In this document: positions 57,040 to 64,000 of the stretch, piece by piece | Layout of the letters: every line of letters begins with the position of its first letter | Position numbering within the stretch: the stretch's first letter is position 1 | DNA from: Ceratothoa steindachneri | Taxonomy: Eukaryota > Arthropoda > Malacostraca > Isopoda > Cymothoidae | Assembly (NCBI GenBank): GCA_963969495.1 | Contig: OZ018321.1 | Location: forward strand, 121,857,129-121,921,128 | DNA length: 64,000 nucleotides | Direction of reading: 5' to 3' | Notes under the pieces: model-generated | The model's database searches: none | Seen by the model: the letters and a program-made list of their open reading frames with translations, nothing else | Told to the model about the DNA's origin: nothing | Made by a program: the position numbers and the translations under genes

Positions 57040-57275
57040 GCAATGGATGGACCTTGTCAATTATATCATTCGAAAGACAATGTAAAACAACATAACAGTT
57101 TTAAATTTTGTTAGAATCGGCTGAATAGTTATGATGTTATTGCCAAATAATTCCCCGGCTAACCCTAAGAGGACTTTGGCCATTTTATCATTCGAAAGAA
57201 AATGTAAAACAACATAAAGGTTTTAAATTTCGAGGAAAATAGGACGAATAGTTAAAATGTTATTACCAAAACCAA
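57040..57275 (+). repeat. Two more units of the ~118-bp repeat
   Basis: Units at about 57,040-57,155 and 57,160-57,275 with TCATTCGAAAGAxAATGT, AAAACAACATAA and GTTTTAAATTT. They are separated from the first pair by about 690 bp that contains the end of family U copy 2. Confidence 0.8.
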
Positions 57276-57373
57276 AAAAAGAAAAACGGCTACCGACCAA
57301 CCGACTGCCATAGTGAGAGATTGAGTCGCATGCGACTAAGCACATGCGACTAAAAAGTTGACGTGATACAAAA

Positions 57374-58832
57374 GGTCGTAGAATGGACTCTCGTCGATAT
57401 ACCATATATAACTATTCGTTGAGGGAACTTATTTAATTATCTTTAGAGTGCGTTGATGTATAGGCTGGCCGAAATTATGTATCTTTGATATGCTTAAGAA
57501 GTGGAACTGAGCTAAAGGATAATAATATTGCTATTATTAATAAAATAGTTTTATTAATAATAACTATCAACAACACACAAAACGGAAAATATTGACATAA
57601 ACAGATAATGGAAAGGGTCGTGGGGAATCTAGCTAATCCGAGGATTAAGATAGATTTAAAAAGGTAAAACAAATACAAAGTTAAAGGGAGAGATGGTTTG
57701 CTAAACCATTTAAAGCACCGGATAGAGTTGACAAAAAGGGTTAAATACTCAAAGGTAACGTTCGGCTTACGTAATTATACTTGTTGTGCAGAGGAAGGCG
57801 ACGTGAAGGAATTTTCGGTCCGCTGGTGAGTTCCAGCCGCAGGAGAGGGAATTAAATGATCCTGATGTGGCATCTTTGGAATGAGAACCGTTTCTTGACG
57901 AACGGCTTAAAGAACAATGGCTGTTCTACGTTGTTCTCTTCTGAACAACAGGGGGGGTGAACTGTGTCTTGTCTACGGGCTCGAGAACAATGGCTGTTCT
58001 AATGTTGTTCTCTTCTGAACAACAAGGGGGAAGGGTGAGAACCATTTCTTGGCAAACGGGCTCAAACGAACAATGGCTGTTCTACGTTGTTCTCTTCTGA
58101 ACAACAGGAAGGAGGGGGGAAAACCGTTTCTTGTCAACGGGCTTGAACAAACAATAGCTGTTCTAACGTTGTTCTCTTTCTGAACAACAAGGGGGAAGGG
58201 TGAAAACCGTTTCTTGGCGAACCGGCTTAAAAGAACAATGGATGTTCTACGTTGTTCTCTTCTGAACAACAGGGAAGGGGGTGAGAACCGTTTCTTGTCA
58301 ACAGGCTCGAAAGAACAATGGTTGTTCTAACGTTGTTCTCTTTCTGAACAACAGAGGAAGCCTTGTGGACATGGCGTCACGAAGGCTCGAACCTTGGCCC
58401 TTAAGCGGTATTGTCCTTCTTCTAGACAAGTGATGGTGAATCTTGAGGTCGAGGTCCCTTGGCGCACAAGGTGACAGTGGGTCGTAGTGGTTTCGCGACG
58501 AAAATCTGGATCTCCAATCTGAATCTTAGTGGTTAACTTTCCATATGAATAGCCGGGACATCTCTTGGCGTGAGGGACAATGGAGTGGGAGCTTCGAGGG
58601 AATGCACAGCCGAGCCTGAGAACAATGCCTTATCTGCCCATAAGCCTAACTCAATCTGGCGATTCGCGCATGGGGCAAACGGGGGAAGATAAACCTCCTT
58701 GTTTAAACATTAACTCAGGTGGCTGCGATAAGGCGCCAGGCTTTAAAGCGAAGATGCACGTGAGTAGCATCGTGGTTTTAAATAACATGTGATAAAGGTT
58801 GAAATTACGCGGCCTCAACCCGTTCTATAACA
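57374..58832 (-). repeat. Gypsy-2 3' LTR (left)
   Basis: About 1,459 bp. It matches 61,926-63,233 in direct orientation, from GTCGTAGAATGGACTCTCG to CCGTTCTATAACA. It contains six units of an internal repeat (57,880-58,350), two more than the partner. Confidence 0.92.
57880..58355 (+). repeat. Internal LTR minisatellite, six ~80-bp units
   Basis: Each unit has GAGAACCGTTTCTTG, then a short palindrome GAACAATGGCTGTTC, then (A)ACGTTGTTCTC and TGAACAACA. Two variants alternate: TTCTACG with CTCTTCTGAAC, and TTCTAACG with CTCTTTCTGAAC. Confidence 0.9.
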
Positions 58833-58845
58833 CCCCTCCATTCTG
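58833..58845 (-). promoter_or_regulatory. Polypurine tract of Gypsy-2
   Basis: On the minus strand AGAATGGAGGGG directly precedes the 3' LTR. A purine run here normally primes plus-strand DNA synthesis, confirming minus orientation of the element. Confidence 0.75.
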
Positions 58846-59209
58846 GGGGAATTTGTCACTTCAAAAAAAAGAGAGAAGGCACAACGATAGAGCTCCGTTG
58901 TGGGGAACTCGTTTTCTTGTACCAACCGTACCTTTTTGCACCTAACTAGTATTACCTCAATACATATGATTATTTTGATCTTTTGATTATAGGGGAAAAT
59001 AACCTTTAATACAAACTTAATCAAAATAAAAGGGGCATGGAGCAATGAAATGATATAAAATTAATACATATGGGACAAAATAATTTATAAGTAATTTACC
59101 GGGTACAAATATATATACTTACAAAAAAAAATAGACATTGAGCGTTACAAAATTTAAGTCGTACAAGAGGGTATATACATACATGGAGATCCTACTTCTA
59201 CGAATACAA
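58846..59209 (-). other. Gap where integrase would be expected
   Basis: About 360 A/T-rich bases separate the end of RNase H from the polypurine tract. No HHCC, DDE or GPY motif is visible, so the integrase has been deleted. Confidence 0.6.
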
Positions 59210-59827
59210 TTACTCTACGCTATTCGGTAACGCATTCCTACTGAGTGCGTCAGCGACCTGGTTATCGGAACCTTCTATATAATTTATTTTAAATTGATAC
59301 TCTTGCAAGAGTAAACTCCAGCGCATGATTCGGCCGTTGGAGTGTCGCACATTCCTAATATAGGCTAACGGACGGTGGTTGGTTCCTATCTGAAATTCTT
59401 TTCCTATCAAGTACATTTTGAATTTGTCTATAACCCAGATAATTGATAGAGCTTTCGTCTCTATAGTAGCATATCTCTTTTCGCGTGGTAATAGTTTGCG
59501 ACTAGCATATGCAACTAGATGACTCGTTCCGTCATCCTCGTATTGAAGGAGTACACCTCCAATGCCCTCGTTGTTCGCGTCGGTCTTAATCCCAAAGGAT
59601 TTTTTCGGGTTGGGCAACTTTAAAATGGGATAAGAAATGAGCTTACTCTTGAGCTGATTAAAATGGGAAACAGCGACATCATTCCAACGTAGACAATCTG
59701 GTGAATTATTTTTTAAAAGGGAGCTGAGGGGCGCCGAAATTGCAGCGAAATTCAGAACAAATCGCCCATAGTACGAAGCTGATGCTAGGAACGATGTTAA
59801 TTGCTTCTTTGTAATCAGGAGGGGCAT
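59210..59827 (-). pseudogene. Gypsy-2 RT connection and RNase H
   Basis: A 205-codon uninterrupted frame. TKKQLTSFLASASYYGRFV is the RT thumb. KKSFGIKTDANNEGIGGVLL (catalytic Asp of the DAS-like motif, here DAN), HLVAYASRKLLPREKRYATI, ETKALSIIWVIDKFKMYLIG (Glu), FQIGTNHRPLAYIRNVRH (TDH changed to TNH) and NYIEGSDNQVADALSRN (final Asp) complete the RNase H. Two substitutions at normally acidic positions (DAS to DAN does not alter the Asp; TDH to TNH does) suggest loss of activity. It would degrade template RNA and shape the primer. Confidence 0.9.
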
Positions 59828-59839
59828 GTAGGCGATTTC

Positions 59840-60180
59840 CGTAATCTAGTCCTCTTGGGAACCTAACTTGCTTTGTCCTATTTCGAAACCCCAGTATTTT
59901 ATAGTTTCGTGGGCAAAATGGCATTTGCTGGGGCCAATGGTGAGGCCATTTTCGCGCAGTCGCTCGAAAAGAGCTAATAGGGTGGTTAAATGGTGACTCC
60001 ATTCAAATAGTTCTTGTAGCTGACTCTTTTGATGTAATGTCAGCTGCGCGTCAATATCCAGGTCAGAGGGTTCAAAAGACTCGCCTGGTAGGGAAGGAGG
60101 AGGGTAATCGGCATCAGGTTGGATGCACACTGTCTGTATTACATCAAGGGACTCCGCGGGGTAATCTTCTTCAAGCGCCG
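59840..60180 (-). pseudogene. Gypsy-2 pre-RT segment joined to RT end
   Basis: TLHQKSQLQELFE (about 60,040-60,003) is the start of RT. It is followed immediately by WSHHLTTLLALFERLRENGL and TIGPSKCHFAHETIKYWGFE, which lies after the YVDD box. The part between (motifs A-C including the catalytic Asp pair) is gone, so the RT is core-deleted. Confidence 0.82.
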
Positions 60181-60289
60181 ATGTTTTGTCCAGTGCTACG
60201 AACTTATCTCCATGGGCACGTTGGGGGTACTTTTTTTCTATGGTTCGACGGACAGTCTCCGTGTCCTTGTCTTGGGCCTTATTACCTAA

Positions 60290-60700
60290 GGGTGATAGTA
60301 ATTCACACTCCTTTTGTGCCGTCTTAAAGTCCTGGTTAAGGGTCTCCGAGAAATCGGACGGTATCGGGGTTCTGATGGGGACGGGCTCCTGGGCTTATTG
60401 CTAAGCTTGGCCTCGAGGAAGGGCGGCCTGAGACACAGAGTCGGAACTTACTTGGGGGCTCTGTCCTATAAGTACGGAACAGAATTGTATGGGTGCTGAA
60501 ATGACTTCAGCCCAGCTATCATAATATTGGCACGGCAGGTAACATCTAACGACGTGGAATTGGTTCCCCGCGCAAGGTAGACATGTACCACCGCGAATTT
60601 TCGTGGTTAGAGTCCACTAGGGGGAGCAGCTCATTGGACACGATGAAACACGTACATCCTGTCTCCCTGACGAGAGTCGATACTCGGCAGCCGTTCACGC
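60290..60700 (-). pseudogene. Gypsy-2 protease and linker remnant
   Basis: Reading the minus strand, RVSTLVRETGCTCFIVSNEL (60,690-60,630) matches the Gypsy-1 protease start but has RETG where the active site should be DTG. Further on, DFKTAQKECELLSPLGNKAQ (60,340-60,275) matches Gypsy-1's linker. Stops are present. Confidence 0.7.
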
Positions 60701-60829
60701 TGCCCTCCTCAAATTTCAAAGTTCCCGATGAACTTTTATCAAAAATAAAATTTACCTGGTGGCCTGACGGAGGGGAGAAGTTGCTGCTTGGGACTGCACC
60801 TCCGGGGGAGCCAGGGTCGCATTAATCTG

Positions 60830-61600
60830 GTGAACTTGGTGTGCTGGTCCGCTTTTAAGCCTAGAATTTCTTGGGGCAATTTCAGCTCATGTGGTTTTCT
60901 ACACCACAGGTGAAGCATATGATTGGTCGCTTCTGGAAGAGAGATGGAGGAGAAATCTTAACGGGAGGTTTGGAGTCCCGTTGTTGGTTTTGGGGAAAGA
61001 AATTTTGGGGTTTTACGGGGCTCGGAAACATCGTGAACTTTCCAAAGAAGGGGCACGAATCCTTCCTTCTTTCCTTGTAGGGGGATTGGTAAGAAGTTTG
61101 ATTCTCCTTTGGGTATAAATTATGGCTGGCGGCATAGACATCCGCTTTTTCGGTACATTCTTTAAAGGTGTGGCACCGACGATCCTTGACGAAGATCTTT
61201 TCGAAGTGGGCTAAAAATGCTCAGAAATCCTTTCCGTCCTTAATATTGGGGAGCTGTAGTGAGAGATTAGGGGGGCTTCAGAACGTGAACTGGATAACTA
61301 TATTTCTGCTTCAACGCGAGCTAATTCAATCTGATGGTGAAGCTCAGCTTGTCTTTTCCGTTCCTCTCTTTCTTCTCGTTGGATTTTTCTTTATGTTCTT
61401 TGCTCCTCTTGAACGTACTCAATTAGTTCTTTTCCGGAAAGTGCCAAGGATTCTCCTTGCGGTTTAAAGATTTCGAACTGTGTCATCTTTGCACTTGGGG
61501 GCGCAATAGTCAACCAACTAAAATTCCTTGCAACAAGAATTATGCCTTCTATAGAGTTAGCATACCTAAATATGGGCACTGACCTATTCGTTCTTGGTTT
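60830..61600 (-). pseudogene. Gypsy-2 gag remnant
   Basis: A frame starting near 61,579 (MPIFRYANSIEGIILVARNF) runs to KELIEYVQEEQRTKNIKKN. Near 60,915-60,880 the minus strand reads ICFTCGVENHMS, stop, NC: a CX2CX4HX4C knuckle interrupted by a stop. HQVHQINATLAPPEVQSQAA (60,845-60,785) parallels the Gypsy-1 sequence HQVHQIWAAPYPPPSPQ. Other parts are too decayed to read. Confidence 0.68.
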
Positions 61601-61811
61601 CTCGATCTAAATAACACTGACTAAAATCACACAAAAAAAAAAACACAAACAAATTGTTATAACAGTTCCTTGAGCAACTTCAGCTTCTTAAGTTTCAAAA
61701 AAGGAGAAAGCAATCGTTAAAACAAAAGGGAACTACTATACTCTATTATTATAACGAATAAAATATGCTTTACTCGACTGAGACCAGTGTTTGCAAAAAT
61801 ATCGCGTTAAA
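61601..61811 (-). other. Gypsy-2 leader
   Basis: A/T-rich sequence between gag and the primer-binding-like site. Nothing else seen. Confidence 0.4.
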
Positions 61812-61829
61812 CCCACACACTTGATACCA
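61812..61829 (-). promoter_or_regulatory. Candidate tRNA primer-binding site, Gypsy-2
   Basis: On the minus strand TGGTATCAAGTGTGTGGG, matching 16 of 18 bases of the site in Gypsy-1 by eye. It lies downstream of the (TA)n tract, not directly at the LTR edge. Confidence 0.6.
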
Positions 61830-61839
61830 AATTTTAATA

Positions 61840-61840
<1 letters not shown>

Positions 61841-61925
<85 letters not shown>
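61841..61925. repeat. (TA)n microsatellite at LTR boundary
   Basis: A TA run with one AATA break fills the space between the 5' LTR (61,926) and the primer-binding-like site, as in Gypsy-1. Confidence 0.95.
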
Positions 61926-61928
<3 letters not shown>

Positions 61929-63233
61929 CGTAGAATGGACTCTCGACGATATACCGTATATAACTATTCGTTAAGGGAACTTATTTAATTATCTTTAGAG
62001 AGCGTGGATTCTACGCTGGCCGATATTATGTATCTTCGATATGCTTAAGAAGTGGAACTGAGCTCAAGGATAATAATATTGCTAACATTAATAAAATAGA
62101 GTTTTATTAATAATAACTATCAACAACACACAAAGCGGAAAATATTGACATAAACAGATAATGGAAAGGGTCGTGGCAAATCTAGCTAATCCGAGGATTA
62201 AGATAGATTTAAAAAGGTAAAACAAATAAAAGTTGAAGGGAGGGGATGGTTCGCCAAACCATTTAAAGCACCGGATAGAGTTGACAAAAAGGGTTAAATA
62301 CTCAACGGTAACATTCGGCTTACGTAATTATACTTGTGCAGAGGAAGGCCACGTAAAGGAATTTTCGGTCCACTGGCGAGTTCACCACGAAGGGGGGGGA
62401 ATTAAATGATCCTGACGTGGCGTCTTTGGAATGAGAACCGTTTCTTGACGAACGGCTTGAAGAACAATGGCTGTTCTACGTTGTTCTCTTCTGAACAACA
62501 AAGGGGAAGGGGGGTTGAGAACCGTCTCTTGTCAACGGGCTCGATGAACAATGGCTTTTCTAACGTTGTTCCCTTTCTGAACAACAAGGGGGAACGGTGA
62601 GAACCGTTTCTTGGCGAACCGGCTTAAAAGAACAATGGCTGTTTCTACGTTGTTCTCTTCTTAACAACAGGGGGGGGGAGAACCGTTTCTTGTCAACAGG
62701 CTCGAAAGAACAATGGCTGTTCTAACGTTGTTCTCTTTCTGAACAACAGTGAAGGTGTTGTGGACTTGGCGTCACGAAGGCTCGAACCTTGGTACTCAAG
62801 GGATATTGTCCTTTTTCTGGACATTGTGATGGTTAATCTTGAGGTCAAGGGCCCTTGGCGCACAAGATAAGAGTGGTTCCTAGGGATGTTTCGCGACGAA
62901 AATCTGGATCTCCAATCTGAATCTTAGTGGTTATGTTTCCATATAAATAGCCGGGACATCTCCTTGGCGTGGGGGACAATGGATTGGGAGCTTCGAGGGA
63001 ATGCACAGCCAAGCCTGAGAACAATGCCTTATCTGCCCATAAGCCTAACTCAATCTGGCAAGGTCGACGCATGGGGCGAACGGGGGAAGATATACCTCCT
63101 TGTTTAAACATTGACTCAGGTGGCTGCGATAAGGCGCCGGACTTCAAAGCAAAGATGCACGTGGGTAGCATCGTGGTTTCAAATAACATGTGATAGTGGT
63201 TGAAATTACGCGGCCTCAACCCGTTCTATCACA
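61926..63233 (-). repeat. Gypsy-2 5' LTR (right)
   Basis: About 1,308 bp, from TGTCGTAGAATGG to CCGTTCTATCACA, ends TG...CA. It contains four internal minisatellite units (62,430-62,750). The length difference from the left LTR is close to one two-unit block. Confidence 0.92.
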
Positions 63234-63687
63234 CAGAAATATTGGTTTATTTTAGGATTAAGAGTCCAAAAATTACTTAAAACTGTCAGATTTAGCTCAA
63301 CGAAAATTGTGTTTTCCTCAGTATAATCAAAGTCAGTTTCCTTAAATTATGACCAACCGGCGACTTATGCCCAATTGGGCAATTGCCAGATGGGATCCTA
63401 AAAAAAAAAAAAATTAACTTATGACCAAATATTTGTATGGTGAGAGAGGGGTGTAATCATCTAATAATTGATTTCCATGCGAGTTCAGTTAAGACCATTC
63501 AGTTTCAATTTCAAAACATCCTGTTAAATAGATGCTGTAGCTTTTGAAACACGTAATTTCTTGCATAGTCTATGTAAATAATAATGGGTAACTAACTAAA
63601 GGCTGTTTTTGGACAACTAAGACTTGCGCACCGAGTTATGTGGATAAGCAGTGCATCATCAGCACGGTTATGTAATATAAAGGTGAA
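63234..63687. other. Spacer between LTRs, containing a tail-only LINE insertion
   Basis: A/T-rich host or intervening sequence. Apart from the LINE-A tail at 63,357-63,413, nothing is recognised. Confidence 0.5.
63357..63413 (+). mobile_element. Tail-only LINE-A insertion with target duplication
   Basis: CCGGCGACTTATGCCCAATT then GGGCAATTGCCAGATGGGAT and an A-rich end. TTATGACCAA occurs immediately before (63,347-63,356) and after (63,419-63,428), and the duplication extends to 15 bases with one mismatch. Only about 45 bp of LINE 3' end plus the A tail were inserted. Confidence 0.85.
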
Positions 63688-64000
63688 TGTCGTAGAATGG
63701 ACTCTCGACGATATACCATATATGACTATTCGTTGAGGGAACTTCTTTAATTATCTTTAGAGTGCGTTAATGTCTGGCGGGCCGATATTATGTATCTTCG
63801 ATATGCTTAAGAAGTGGAACTGAGCTCAAGGATAATAATATAGCTATCATTAATAAAATAGAGTTTTATTAATGATGACTATCAACAAACACAAGACGGA
63901 AAATATTGACATAAACAGAGAATGGAAAGGGTCGTGGAGACTCGTGCTAATCCGAGGAGTAAAGGATTTAAAAAGGGAAAACAAATATAAAGTTAAAGAG
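63688..64000 (-). repeat. Start of another Gypsy-2-family LTR (cut by window end)
   Basis: TGTCGTAGAATGGACTCTCG onward matches 61,926 and 57,374 with small differences, up to the window end. It could be a solo LTR or one end of a further element. Confidence 0.88.

Larger units (their letters stand above)
57374..63233 (-). mobile_element. Gypsy-2: defective Ty3/gypsy element (minus strand)
   Basis: Two direct LTRs enclose, in minus orientation, a (TA)n tract, a primer-binding-like site, gag with CFTCG knuckle, a protease remnant, RT ends and RNase H, then a purine tract next to the 3' LTR. The RT catalytic core and the whole integrase are missing. It shares gag, protease and pre-RT sequence with Gypsy-1 but has unrelated LTRs. 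Flanks read CAAAA (left) and CAGAA (right), a possible imperfect 5-bp target duplication. Confidence 0.9.

Noticed and set aside
57880..58355. Regularly spaced short repeats resembling a CRISPR array
   Set aside because: The units are contiguous ~80-bp minisatellite blocks within an LTR of a eukaryotic element; there are no unique spacers and no cas genes.

Overview
This window is eukaryotic, AT-leaning and dense in transposable elements. I see no intact single-copy host gene, no rRNA and no CRISPR array. The mix of decayed non-LTR retrotransposons with RNase H, BEL/Pao, Ty3/gypsy, a Penelope-like element, Tc1 and mariner, plus long (TA)n tracts, fits an invertebrate metazoan. I infer an arthropod, possibly a crustacean, with low confidence. 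Nearly every reading frame is broken by stops, frameshifts or deletions, so this is a graveyard of elements rather than an operating pathway.

Layout. 1-2,135 holds a relic LINE. 2,730-6,692 holds two copies of one abundant LINE (here 'LINE-A'), joined in opposite orientations. 6,956-15,290 is a second LINE ('LINE-B'). A 4.9-kb gypsy element (7,445-12,367) sits inside its endonuclease domain with a perfect 5-bp target duplication, and a further unassigned insertion lies at 13,461-14,760. 15,885-22,615 holds two more LINE-A copies. 22,616-29,167 is the most unusual object: a BEL/Pao gag-pol with no visible LTRs, enclosed by about 205-bp inverted repeats. 29,168-35,000 holds relics of LINEs, a Tc1-like transposase (minus) and an internally deleted mariner (plus).

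35,220-43,720 is an uncharacterised multi-copy protein gene ('family U') interrupted by a 7-kb LINE-A copy that itself carries a 792-bp tandem duplication. 44,050-45,040 is a Penelope-like reverse transcriptase (minus). 45,490-47,067 has (TA)n tracts, a 73-bp MITE-like element and a tRNA-like sequence. 48,026-53,815 is another long LINE-A copy. 54,716-56,810 is a second family U copy, followed by repeats of about 118 bp. 57,374-63,233 is a second gypsy element (minus) with two LTRs, and 63,688 to the window end is the start of a third LTR of that family.

Elements here act alone, not together. The shared themes are a conserved 3' hairpin tail in LINE-A (one tail-only insertion has its own target duplication) and a (TA)n tract lying between the 5' LTR and the likely primer-binding site in both gypsy elements. 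All identities were judged by eye; no alignment or database search was run.
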